Assembly: GCA_951804985.1 (NCBI GenBank)
Contig: OX638132.1
Coordinates: 17,279,529-17,343,528 of the forward strand
Direction: 5' to 3'
DNA: 64,000 nt
Source: Dryomyza anilis
Taxonomy: Eukaryota; Arthropoda; Insecta; Diptera; Dryomyzidae
In this document: in pieces, positions 48,644 to 60,336 of the stretch
Layout: every line of letters begins with the position of its first letter
How positions within the stretch are numbered: position 1 is the stretch's first letter
The notes under the pieces: model-generated
Databases searched by the model: none
Told to the model about the DNA's origin: nothing
Seen by the model: the letters and a program-made list of their open reading frames with translations, nothing else
Position numbers and translations under genes: made by a program

Positions 48644-51600
48644 ATGGAACCCATAGACGTTGCACGGCTGGAAGAGGCTGTCGTGGTTTTCTATCGTTCA
48701 ACCTCGCAGGAGCAGGCCATCACACACGACTGGTTGACGAAGGCACAGGCCAGTCCGCAGGCATGGCAGTTTTCCTGGCAACTCATGCAGTTGGGCAAGG
48801 TTTGCATTGGCAATTAAATACTTTAAAAAAACAATGTTTTCTATATTAATTAAAACTGCAATCTTAGAGTCAGGAGGTGCAATTCTTTGGAGCAATAACA
48901 CTGCACTCCAAGCTGATGAAATTCTGGCATGAGGTGCCACAGGAAAACCACGAGGAGCTGAAGCAGAAAATACTCGAGAGCATTATACAGTTTGCGGCAG
49001 GACCAAAATTAGTTCTGAATCGGCTATGCATTGCGGTGGGTTCTTTACTTTTTTTAATTCTTCATTTACTAATTGAATTTTACTTTTTATAACGTAAACA
49101 CATAACGTAAATTCCATCACCCTAAGGATATTTCAATTTTGAATCCAAAAAATAAGAAATATGAAATGAAATATGTCATTTATTTCGGTATTAGGTGTAG
49201 GGATATGCAAGGACGTGTTGTGCAAATACAGTATAACCGAGAAAACATTACCTATATAACAAATAAATTTTTGAAAATCGAGTAAAATTAAAAAATTTTA
49301 AAACTGTTACCAATTAACCGTCAAATTAAGTACAGCATAAGTGAAACCGCGCAATTGCTGTGAATTTTGATTTTTGTATAATTACAATTGAAAAGATAAA
49401 ATAAAATGCTTAGCTTGTTCTAAATTAAAAATTATTAGCGTAAAACTTACATTTGCCACATGTTTTTTTTTATTCATCCGTACTTTATAAAAAATAACCA
49501 GGTGGATGTGTGTATTAGGTATTTAAATAGTTAAATTATTTACCTTCTTTTAACGTAATAAAAGAAAAGTAATTCGTTATGTTCATTTTGTCGTCGTTTT
49601 TGTTTTATTTAATTCAATAAAATTCTATCAATGAAATTTTCGAGGTTTTCGCATCGTTTTCGTTCGTTTTAAGTTATAAGGGGTTTACTAAAATAATTTG
49701 GTTTATGCTATATAACTATTTTAATATATATTACTAATTTAGCTAAGCGCTTTCATCGTACACATGCTCAGCGAATGGAGTACCGCCATCGAGGACGTCA
49801 TCAATACCTTTCAAAACCAGCAAATACCCAACGTTAGCAAAGAGATGCAACTCTGGATTATGTTGGAAGTGTTGCAAGCCATACCGGAAGAGGTTCCCAC
49901 AGTGTTATATTCAGTTTGAATTCTATAAATAACATTTTCACTTCAGATGCAAGCTATTTACACAAGCGTTAAGCGCGCTACATTGCGCGCTGAGGTGGCC
50001 AAGCGAGCGCCATTGGTTATGGAGACCACAGAGTTGTATTTGCAGCTGCAGCTGGAGCGTAAATGGGACAGTGAGGTTTTTAGCAACATGACTCGAGCCG
50101 TTAAATGCGCTGGTACATGGGTCAAGTAAGTGTATCCTTCTCGCAAATGTCACTTTTAAACATATTGTCACATTTAGAAATATTGGATTCTCGATCGAAA
50201 ACTGTCAGAATATTACAGCCATACTACTAAAGATTGTTAACAAATGCTACTGGCCCTGCGTGCAGGATCCCGATGGCGATGGTTGCATGTCTGCCGACGA
50301 GAATGAACTGGCGGAGACATGCATTAAGACATTACTCAGTATCATAATTCAACCTGACTGTCATGTCTACCCAAAGACGGCTTTTGTGCTGATCAAAATG
50401 TACTTGGACTCGTTGTGTGCCATCACAAAAATGGAGTGGAAACGCGACAACAATAATGAGGACATTGTCGTCAACATCTATACGTTGTTCGTGTCAGCGA
50501 TAGAGCGACATTCGCAGCTACTGCTTAGCGGCATTACTACCACCGATCCAGAGCTGGCCGCACTCTATGGCCAACTTGTTAACGAGATATTGCTGTGCAC
50601 CGACAAGCCGGGCATTTTTCCAGTGGAGGAGTCTTGCAGTAGCATGGCCTTGGGTTTCTGGTATCTGCTGCAGGATGAAGTGTTTGCCATGCTGAACGAG
50701 GAGGAGCGCATGAAATGTTGGGAGTACATTAAGCCGCTCTATGCGCATTTGACGCGCATCTTGGTGCGCAAATCGGAACAACCGGATGAGAGTTCCATAG
50801 ACAAGTGGAGTTCCGATGATCTGGAGAGTTTTCGCTGTTATCGGCAGGACATTTCCGACACATTTGTAAGTCGTTCAAGCAGAGGGATTTCCATATATAC
50901 GCGGGCTTTTGTAATTTTCAGATGTATTGTTATGATGTGCTGCACGATTACATTTTGGATATACTTGCCGCCGTGCTGGAGGAGACAATAGCACAGATTC
51001 AAACGAATCCCACACAATGGACTAAACTGGAAGCCTGCATATACGCATTCCATTCGGTGGCCGAGCACTTTGGCGGCATGGAATCCAAACAGATACCGAA
51101 ACTAATGCAAGTGCTTTCGGAAATACCATACGACAAAATGAATGAAAAACTGCTAGGCACCGCGCTGGAAACAATTGGCTCCTACTGCCAGTGGTTGAAA
51201 GACAATCCGGCTTATATTGCGCCTGCCATAGAGCTGTTGGTGCGCGGCCTCAACTCCACTATGTCATCGCAAGCTACATTGGGCCTGAAAGAACTATGTC
51301 GTGATTGTCAACTGCAGATGAAGCCATTTGCTGAGCCACTGCTGAATGCGTGTCAGGCTTGTCTGACCTCGGGTCGTCTTAAGAATTCTGACTGTGTGCG
51401 TCTGATGTTTAGCATTGGCAAGCTGATGAGTTTACTGCCGGCTGCTACAATACCAAAGTACTTGGACATTATTGTGAGTCCATGCTTTGAGGAATTGCAG
51501 ACTATTTGTCAGAGTGAAAGGGTAGGTCCCGTATATCTTATTATGAAGTAAATATATTTTATATTTTTATTATTTTAGAAAACTCCCTCCGCACGTATAC

Positions 51601-54600
51601 GCACCATATTTCGCTTGAATATGATCTCGACGCTGTTCTCATCGCTAAATACAGATCTCGAGGATGAGGATGTGATTGAGGATCTGCAGAATGTGCAGCC
51701 GGTGCTCATTGTGATGCAAAAGACGATGCCTATATTTAGGCAGATCGCAGAGTTGTGGGTGGAGGAACTGGATGTTTTAGAGGTGAGAGCAAAATATGGG
51801 GATTTTGTAAAGTGGGATAGTGGGAATAATTAGAAAAGTGACATTCATTTTTTTTTATCATTTGAGAGTGGTAATTTTGACTTCATACGTAGTTTTTTTC
51901 CTATCAGGGGTTTTTTAAGAAAATTGTATTCGAAATTCAGTTTCTTTTCATGAAATTTTTGGAATAAAAAAAAGGATTGGAACCTAAACAGATATCCGTT
52001 TAAAACTTAATTAAATGGTTTCGGTTTTATACTGATAATAACGAACGTTTTACGTTTTAAAAAATATGAAAAACAAAGTATTTATGTATATAGAAGCTCT
52101 AAAATACAAAACATGTTTAACCCCCATATTTTGTAATACGAAATGAAAAGAAATTCATCGTAAATTCCAATTATTTTTTTTTAGTTTTTAATGGTTCATT
52201 TCGTTATCGTTTTTATTTTATTTAATACAACAAAATTCTATCACAGGAATTTCTGTCGTTTTTTAACGAATTTCTTTTCGATTCGTTTTACATAATAAGA
52301 GGGTAAATCTTATTTGTATCTGGATGAAAATTCGTCAACCGTACCCGCTTCAAAAATTTGTTGCTTCCGATATGGATGAAAATTTGTGAACTTGTAATAT
52401 AAGTGGACCTCATAAAAACTTGTTAAGGAGCCCATTTCCATGCCGGCATTCAAACCCGTGACTTTTAGAATACAAGTCCAGTCTGTTAATTATTTTTTAT
52501 TCATTTATTTTTTAATATAAATATGTACTTTTGATAAGAGACTTTTACAATATTTTTTTTTTATATTTTGTGAATTTCAAAAAATATGTTTAAGAACATA
52601 TCGTCACTGTCATGCCAAAGGGGCGAATGTGCATTTTTAATATTGTAGGGAAATCAAATTTTAAAGTTTGAAGTGCTTTAAAAATTAGAAAAATTTATAT
52701 TTTCTTTAATTTTTTCTGTTATTTTAGTTTATTCGTCAATTATTATAACGTATATAAAATATCTTTAGATTTGGACAACCTACTGAATTATAAATACGGA
52801 TCCTGATCAAAACGCAAATATTTTTGTTTTTTATGATATAACTTTTTATTAGCGCAAGATAAAATAGTAATGTAGAGGCATTAATTGTTTGTTTTTAAAG
52901 CACCTATAGATCTGCATCATTAATTAAAAATATTTTGTCAAACATTAATTTGCCATTTGTTATTTGCAGGAAAAAATGTTTGGCAACATATTTTTAAATA
53001 ATGATGCAGTTCGATAGGTGCTTTAAAAACAAATAATAAATACCTTCTCACCACTATTTTATCTTATACCAACAAAAAGTTATGGCGAAAAAACGAAAAG
53101 ATTCGCCCTTTTGGCATGACAAGATTTTCAATTTTTCAAATTCGTCCTTTTAGCATTGTCTTCTGTGACTAGAAATACCCAACAAAATGACACTCGATTT
53201 TGGCACAGCATACTTGAGGATAAACTACATTAAAAAATGTAAAAAAAACGCAAATGACGATAGTGACGATATGTTCTTAAATTCGAGATTCTCAATCTCG
53301 TTGTAAGACTCATATCTTCTCAACTCTCAAAGGTCATCTCTTTTTTGAGTTTTTCCAATTATTTTGAAGATATTAGTATATAACCCAAGACACAAATCGC
53401 TTCGCTTATGTTCCCTTATCGGTACAGAAAACGGAATCATATTTCGGAATCGTGCCGACTTCTGAATTCGAAAGCATTTAGGAAAACGGGTTCTAATGAA
53501 CATTTAAAACGTATTCGAATCAGGCACTCCTGCGTGATCTGGAACGTCTTTTGTGCAATAATACATTAAGGTCCTTCCCGATCTCAATGATGTCCTTGAT
53601 CTGGTAATTCTTGATATAGGGCACCACCCGGCCATGTGGCTTATGGCAATGCTAATACTGTGCGCATTCTCTTTAGATAATCGTCTGCTTTTATCTGCTT
53701 TACATTCCTCGTCTCCTTTTCGGCATACAAACGAAGTCGTGCGAAGGTTGCCTGCGGAAAATCACGAGTGCAGTTGTGAGAGGAAAATGCAGCCTTTAAT
53801 TGATACTTTTAGATTTAAGGCATTGATTTTTGCTGCGATGATTCAATCTGCAATGAGGTGCTAATTAGTTCATTTAGTTGAATGGTTGATCAGTTATTAT
53901 TTTTATTTTTTACATTACATAAAAAAAAGAAAGATTTTATTGTAGAATTTTTTATAATTATTATTTTTTTTTGAATACCTTAAATGTGAATACCTTAAAT
54001 GTGAAAGTACTAAATGTATTGAACTCTAAAAACGATTTACAGACCGCCTGTACTGCCCTCAAGCACGCCATCGTCAACCTGAAGGCCAGCTTTAAGCCCA
54101 TGTTGCAGGACCTCTGCTACTTTATTGTGGCGATATTTCAGACCAGATGCTGTGCGCCCACGCTGGAAATTAGCAAAACTGTATGTTTTAGAAAGTAAAA
54201 TGCATTAGCACATTTTCTAGTTTTCTGTACATTACAGGCAATTGTCATTTTCTACAAGGATGAGAGTTGCAAGTCGCTGATGCAACAACTGCTAGTCGAA
54301 TTTGTGCTACATAGTTTTAAATTATTCGAGGTACGTTTTCACTCAATTGCTGTTCATTGTTCTGCAAAACAAAAACTCGAAATTTTCAGTCAACCGCCGA
54401 AAATGCATTCTCCAACATCGCCGAAACCATTGAAATGTTCTACGCCTGTCTGATGCAAATCATCAAGAAGATACCCGAATCGCTCAATGACAAGGCCATC
54501 GCCTTTGACAAGCTTATCTTCTACGCACTGAAAGCAATGATGCTGCCGGAAAATGGACCCATACGCACCAGCGTACAATTTCTGTCGCACTTTATAATGC

Positions 54601-54990
54601 AGTCGCGCAATTATGCCGAAATGACACAGGCGCTGCTGGCGGCAGGCGAGGAAGTTTTGCGCACGGTCATCATGTGTGTCGGCTGTGTGACGCCGCGTCA
54701 GCAAATCGATAAGTTTGCGGACATTTTTTTGGCCATCAATAAAAAGTACCCTTCAGAGTTGGTGGCTTGGCTGAAGGCCGTATTGCAAGTGCAAAATTTT
54801 CCGACGCCATTGGTGGATGATGCGGAGAAACAGCGTTTTATGACGCAAATTATACGGTGAGTTTTGATTTGATTAAAATAATTTAAATTAAACACAATTT
54901 TACAGCGAGAAGGTGAACAAGCGCCTGCTGCAGAAGCATCTCAATGACTTTGCCGTGAAGGCGCGCGGACTGACAGAGAAGTTTCAATAA
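48644..54990 (+). CDS. cdm: Importin-13, 11 coding exons
   Basis: Importin-beta family karyopherin, which shuttles cargo across nuclear pores under Ran-GTP control. Coding exons: 48644-48799, 48868-49035, 49743-49892, 49947-50125, 50178-50865, 50922-51521, 51579-51782, 54043-54180, 54238-54330, 54390-54856, 54906-54990. Every splice phase fits; the sum is 2928 nt, 975 aa (human IPO13 is 963). The N-terminal importin-beta region (ASPQAWQFSWQLMQLGK, EVQFFGAITLHSKL) and YRQDISDTF-MYCYDVL follow IPO13 closely, and the end (IIREKVNKRLLQKHLNDF) matches its C-terminus. HEAT repeats fill the rest. In Drosophila the ortholog is cadmus. Introns are 49-71 bp except 0.71 kb (49036-49742) and 2.26 kb (51783-54042). 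ATG 48644 is the first in-frame ATG of the exon; the frame is open upstream without ATG. The intron donor at 49893 (gttccc) is weak. Confidence 0.93.
49036..49742 (+). other. cdm: cdm intron 2 with repeat remnant
   Basis: AT-rich. Its 3' third (49590-49683) resembles 52190-52306 in the long cdm intron; both end in a degenerate form of the CCTTATTACGTAAAACGA terminus of the MITE at 35.23 kb. Probably an old MITE insertion of the same family. Confidence 0.4.
52602..53268 (+). mobile_element. CGTC-terminal element, copy C (667 bp)
   Basis: Same start as copy B (CGTCACTGTCATGCCAAAGG), ending AGTGACG with loss of the inner part of the right terminus. It is flanked by ATAT at 52598-52601 and 53269-53272. 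The insertion site reads as the palindrome AAGAACATATGTTCTT when rejoined. It lies in the cdm 2.26 kb intron. Confidence 0.78.
53524..53751 (-). pseudogene. Exon-like antisense fragment in cdm intron
   Basis: After a good acceptor (TTTTCCGCAG/G on -), 36 codons read ATFARLRLYAEKETRNVKQI then KADDYLKRMRTVLALP and a stop. One base out of phase the text continues PHGRVVPYIKNYQIKDIIEI, then GKDLNVLLHKRR. The composition is gene-like and unlike the intron. It could be a decayed retrocopy or gene remnant. I do not recognise the family. Confidence 0.4.
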
Positions 54991-55497
54991 AAGATGCCAA
55001 CATTGTTTTTTTGTTATTAAGTTTTTGCTGCTGATGTAGTCATGCGTTGTAAATGCAAAAAGTCTTTTTGGCAACTATTGTGTGTGTGTGTGCTTAAATT
55101 GCATTAAGTTTTTAAAATTGCTTTCAGCACGCTGTAGTTTCTTTAGCACGCAACAACGCCGCAGTTTATTGTAAATGTCGTGTAATTTAAATACTAGTTT
55201 TACGTTTATTGTAATCTGAGACTAAATCTATTATGATAATTTATGGCACAATATTGTAAATTATAAATGGATATCGCCTCTTGCAATTGTACTGAAACTT
55301 GCAATTGCTAAGGCTTGTATTGATTATATTGTGTAAAGTAATTGTGTATGTGATAGTAGCATTTTAGAGACTATATTTTTAACTGGCCAATTCTACAATT
55401 CATGCCTAATTAATGTATGCTAAATTATAAGTATAGAGAGCGTGACAAACATTGAGTGCGTTACAGCATATCTGCGTGCGTGCGGCCATTGTTTGCA

Positions 55498-55503
55498 AAT
55501 AAA
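55498..55503 (+). promoter_or_regulatory. cdm: cdm polyadenylation signal
   Basis: AATAAA about 510 bp after the cdm stop, preceded by GT-rich sequence and followed by AT-rich DNA with no gene. It is the first good hexamer after the stop and a reasonable 3' end for the cdm transcript. Confidence 0.5.
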
Positions 55504-55504
55504 A

Positions 55505-55699
55505 TAATTAAATTGATTAAGGTGATAACAGCAATGAAATGTTTTCGTTTTGATTTAAACTAGGTGTACTAAAAAATAATTCTGATTAATCGAAAAATCG
55601 AGTTTTTGATTAATTAAAGAAATAATATTTGAAAATTGTTGGTAACTAAAATTTAGTCAAAATGTATTTAAAGAAAATATTGATTTCTATAGATTTATG
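55505..55699. other. AT-rich spacer after cdm
   Basis: No gene. A short CTGATTAATCGAAAAATCG recalls the hAT-like MITE interior. Confidence 0.35.
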
Positions 55700-56194
55700 C
55701 ATACAGATATTTACAGGTACGATCATTCTGACACTAGGCACATTTTTAATAGATTTTGTTTGATTTTTCAAATAATTCAAGGCCAGATATAATTATAATA
55801 ATAATAGTTTGGCGCTACAGTCGTATAAGAACTTAGGCTCACCATTCTGAGCTGTGCGTGTTATATTTGTACTCAAAGTGATGGGACCTACTGTTTATTG
55901 CCCAATCCGAACGGCGTGTGAGAGCTTTTCATAGGCAATAGTTACTGTAGTAGGTTTGCCATTTAGAGGTATAAGCAAAATGTTCAATGAAAAGATGTTG
56001 TTTTGTTAGCCCTAGTCCAGGTTTGAACCTGGGACCTTTCGGCTCGCAGTCCAACTCACTAACCTTGAGCTACCGACGCTATAATTCAATTGATATCTAT
56101 TTTCCATATCTATAAAATTTTGTATGAAAAATTAACTTTAACTAAAAAAATAATAAAAAGAGATAGAGTGATCGTACCTTTAAGTATTTGTATC
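55700..56194. mobile_element. MITE, TACAGGTACGATCAC family, copy 2, split by a SINE
   Basis: The left end GATATTTACAGGTACGATCA and TCTGACACTAGGCA matches copy 1 at 38554. The right end AGAGTGATCGTACCT is its inverse. The middle 285 bp is a SINE, so the MITE is older than the SINE insertion. Confidence 0.7.
55797..56080 (-). mobile_element. tRNA-derived SINE (family 1), copy 2
   Basis: On the minus strand: AGCGTCGGTAGCTCAAGGTT and TTAGTGAGTTGGAC (A box), CAGGTTCAAACCTGG (B box), then the family body AAAGCTCTCACACGCCGTTC, GTAGGTCCCATC, ending GGCGCCAAAC-like and a TTATTAT tail. Flanking ATAATT occurs on both sides. It lacks the head duplication seen in the copy at 20290. Confidence 0.8.
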
Positions 56195-56814
56195 ACTCAA
56201 AAATTGATTAATTAAAATTTCAATATTCAACACAACAAAAACAAATGTTTGCCATGGACATCCCATACATACATTTTATATTGCGGTTGCTGATTTTGAT
56301 TGCCTACTCAGTTATTTTTTCTATTATGTAACTTTTTTAAGAAAATTGCTATAAAAATTTAAGGCTCGTCTCAGCCACTTTTTAGAATAAAAAAAATACA
56401 GATGCTTACACAACTTGTTTTCCAAAAAAGGGTTAACGTCGTTTTTCTTTTAATTATCAGGACTAGTTACAATATACCAACAAATACTAATATTCCGAAA
56501 TGTTTTTAAAATATTATAATCTTTGTTTGGATCTAAATTTAAAATTTTTAAAAATTATATTTGGATGATTTTTTTAGCATTTCGAATCTAACGATAAATA
56601 AGAAAATGATTTATGGTTATACAGATCATAGTTTAAACTAACGATCGGTTTTTATTTTTAAAATATGCCCTATCAATAGAGTTTCTGTGAAAAACTCTTT
56701 AAATTTATTAAAGTGCATAATGCTTGTATAATTTACATATACATTACTGCAACCTATCAGTTTTTACTGAAAATTTTCTCGAAAAGGCTACGTAATAGAT
56801 CATTCCCATTAAGC
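56195..56814. other. AT-rich intergenic DNA
   Basis: No gene or repeat recognised. Confidence 0.4.
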
Positions 56815-57975
56815 AATTTAGGAGCGCTCTGAAATTGGAGTCATAAAGTAGACCAATTTTTGAGTGTTTTATGAGCCATCAGAAAAATCTCATTTAAGAC
56901 TCTTTCCAGAACTCTCAAAAATATTACTCATAAAAGATTCATATTTAGGAGTTATTTAGGATCCCTCATAAATTAGACTCCTAAAAGCATCAAAAATAAA
57001 ATTGTTTCTCAGATGTGCGCCCAGAAAATAGACTCATAAAAGATCTATATTTTAGAATGTTTTAAGTACGTTCCAAAATTTGACTCATAAAAGAGTCCCA
57101 TTCATGAGCGCTTTAGGAGCCCCCTCAAATCAAACTCATAAAATCATCAAATTTATGAGTATTTTAGCAGCTCTCAGAAAAGGGAGTCATAAAAGTATCT
57201 TATTTATGCTGGCTTTAGGTTTACTGTTTAAATAAAATTGATAAACTTGTATTCGTTTTGAATTTGAAATCAAATGAAAAATAATGAAATATTAGTTTAA
57301 ATTCAACAGACAAACCTATATATTAAATGGATTTTTTTAAAATTAATGCATTTTCTCACGGTTGTCTGGACTAAGATAAACATGAACATGTACTATGTTG
57401 GATTTATTTCAGACACATTTTATATTTCTGAAGAAAGAAAAACTCCAAAAATGAAGAAATTGTCGTGTCTGGAAATTCTCAAAAATGTGAATGTTTTAAG
57501 AATATTTTAAAATGATCACAATACGCGGATTTTTGCGGTCTTTAAAGCGAGGTTTCTGTAGCTTTTTTGGCTATTTTTAGAGCTCAAATATGAGTGTTTT
57601 TGGAGTAATAAAAGTGTCAGAAAAATTAGGGTTTTTGGGTTCATAAAATGGTGCCCTCTACCCAGCGGTTGGGAGCCTTTTTGGGCTCTTTTTAGAGCTC
57701 AAATATGAGTACTTTAGGAGTAATAAAAGTGTCAGAAAAATGAGGGTTTTTGGGTTCATAAAATGGTGCCAGGGGTTGGGAGTATTTTTGGACTATTTTA
57801 AATGCTCAAATATGAGTGTTTTAGGTGTAATAAAAGAGTCTGAAATATGAAGGTTTTTGGGCTCATAAAATGGGGCCGTCTACCCAGGAGTCGGGAGCCT
57901 TTTTGGACTCTTTTAAGTGCTCATATATGAGGGTAGCACTCATAAATATGACACATTTAGGAGTCTTAAAAGACT
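56815..57975. repeat. Degenerate repeat field, CTCATAAAAG / TATGAG-TTTTAGGAG
   Basis: 56815-57215 has about seven units of roughly 55-60 bp, each with a CTCATAAAA-like and a TTTAGGAG-like motif in mirrored relation. 57535-57950 has three longer units of about 120 bp (CTCAAATATGAGTGTTTT, GTAATAAAAGTGTCAGAAA, GGGTTTTTGGGTTCATAAAA). 57225-57530 is unrelated and may be a later insertion. Confidence 0.65.
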
Positions 57976-59460
57976 CGAAATATTTGCTACGTTAAATCTT
58001 AAATGCAAAAAAAATATAAAATATCGAAATAAATCAAAATTTTCCGAGTATAAATTATCTTTATAACGTATTGGAATATTAGCATTAATTAGTATATTAA
58101 AATTAGTCTTAATAATTAAAAGAAAAATTGCGTTTAAGTTTTTTTTGTAAAATTATTTTTTTACAATACTATTTTATTTTTATTCTAACAGCGTTACCAA
58201 TAATCAAAAAATAATGTCCAACTTAAGATAGTAGTCGACTTTTGACATAAATTTATATGAAAAATTTGTAAAAAAGCCGACTATTTGTTAAAGCTGTACA
58301 TTACTTTTTGAATATTGGTTAGGCTGTAAGTGTTGGGTGAGAATGACTTAAAATTACGATTTTTCTCAAAAACGTTAATTTATAGGAAATAACTGAGTAT
58401 GTTGTCGAACCCAGCACCAGCGAATTATATATATAGAACTGACTAATGTGATGTCCATTACAAAAATCGTGTTGGGTAGTGAAACTAACAAAATAATTAA
58501 CCTAATGACACGGAATCCAGAAAATAATTTTAGTAAACTATTTTAGTTTTTTTGAAACAAGAAACATATTTACGTCTTATGAAATTTGAAGAGTTTCAAT
58601 GAAGTTAACACAGAAAGAAGCTCTACTTTCTTTCGTGACAGGTTATAGCTGTTTCCGGACGTGTATGCCGCATCTATTATTGTTCATACCATAATCTGCT
58701 GGATATATTGCAGCAAACAAATCGATTCCCCATGACAACATCTTGATTTTTATTAGGATTAACTTAATGGTTTTAGTATAGACTTTTTTCAAAAAACAAA
58801 CTTCAGCTTCTGAATTTAGTTTTTTTATAAATTTAAAATGTTTGCTATCATCTAGCTAACAAATATAGCTGTATTAAGCATAAACCGCGGAACAAATACC
58901 TAAATCATCCGGCATATTTCAATTTCAGATCTAATTCACAATAAAAAAAAAATGTCAAACGTTAGAATGCTGTATAAAGAATTCAAATCGATTCTTTTGT
59001 CAACTATTTTAATATTATGCTCGAAAGTGAATTTCAGGTTTTTTCACGATTTTGTTCAGTTTTGGAACATTAGCTACACAGATAGCATCGAACGCTTCTT
59101 TTAAAATAAGATTATAACTTTTTTTTTGTATAGTACACCTGGTTTAAACTTCATAAATTATGTGTAACTTTTATTTAACAGTATAAATAAAAATAATAAA
59201 TAACATTACAGCTGGTTTTTTTTTATAATTATATAAAATATGTTAATATACGTGGATGTAATAAATATAGGCATTAAATTATCATTATTCAATTATAAAT
59301 TGTATATATTTAACCAACAGGAACGAATTTAAATATTATAAATATGCATATGATATGCAATTCTACTTTTTAGATTTAACTAACAATGATTTTTCTAAAT
59401 TACAATGACACCAAATTATAGTGAACTAATATGCAATGCTAATTTCGTTTTATATAACAT
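57976..59460. other. AT-rich intergenic DNA
   Basis: 58620-58760 is GC-richer (GTTTCCGGACGTGTATGCCG) but no frame is recognisable. Nothing else seen. Confidence 0.35.
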
Positions 59461-59467
59461 AACATAT

Positions 59468-59721
59468 CGTCGTTGTAGAACTAAAAGTCACCAACTACAT
59501 TTTCAAAATGCCAATTGTTCACTTACAAAAATCTTAATATATCTTTCCATTTTTGATCGATGAGCTCAATATTTAAACCAAATGATAAGAAAATGTGAAT
59601 CTATCAATTGATATTTCAACTTAAAAAATGTATCAATTACTTTATGTAATACTTACCAACAAAGTTGAAATTTAAGATTTTCATAAAAATGCATTTGGTG
59701 ACTTTTAGTTCTACAACGACG
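59468..59721. mobile_element. MITE with CGTCGTTGTAGAACTAAAAG ends
   Basis: 254 bp. CGTCGTTGTAGAACTAAAAG and TCACCAA are perfectly mirrored at the right end. It is flanked by ATAT at 59464-59467 and 59722-59725. The interior has TATCAATTG-type AT-rich text. The CGTC-YTGT start and 4-bp duplication resemble the element at 30803. Confidence 0.85.
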
Positions 59722-59725
59722 ATAT

Positions 59726-60336
59726 GTTAAATTATTTAATATTTTATTAAAATTTTATATTTTTAATTTTAAAATCTTTTACATTTCTACTCACAATCAT
59801 TTCCAAATGTGATTGATTTCAAATCATATGTAACTCCAGAACATGTCTGATGTATGAGAAAAACAATATTTAGATTTCTATTCTGAACCTCGTAATATAT
59901 AATTTAATCCATATCATTTTCATGTTAAATTATGAAAATAGATATTTAAATACTATAAAATATCCCAAAAATATTCCAAATGAAATTCAGAAATTCCAAT
60001 TTAAATTCAATACGTAACATTTGTAATACATTTGAAAATCATAAAATATCATTTAAATTTCATTATAAATTGAAAAATTACAAATTGAATTCATAAAATC
60101 ATATGAAATACAGAAAATTAATTAATATTTATTAAATAACACTTATCTACTCAGTAGTTTATATGGAAAATGATCTGAGAATTAATAATTTGTGAATTTC
60201 AAATGAGCAGTTATGAATTTCATATTTAAAATTGTTATTTTTTTTTTAATAAAAAAGCAAACATTTAAAATACAATTGACATTGGGTTATGTCTTACATT
60301 GGATATGTTGTAATAGCACAATTGATGCACTTGCTA
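59726..60336. other. AT-rich DNA, 3' flank of the DUF4780-like gene
   Basis: 59960-60120 contains loose GAAATTCAGAAATT text reminiscent of the 41-bp minisatellite but too degraded to call. It includes the gene's likely 3' UTR. Confidence 0.35.

Larger units (their letters stand above)
51783..54042 (+). other. cdm: cdm intron 7 (2.26 kb), repeat-bearing
   Basis: Starts gtgaga, ends tttacag. It contains a decayed MITE end (about 51.9-52.31 kb), a CGTC-terminal element (52602-53268) and an exon-like antisense patch at 53524-53751. The other cdm introns are mostly about 55 bp, so this one has grown by insertion. Confidence 0.6.
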
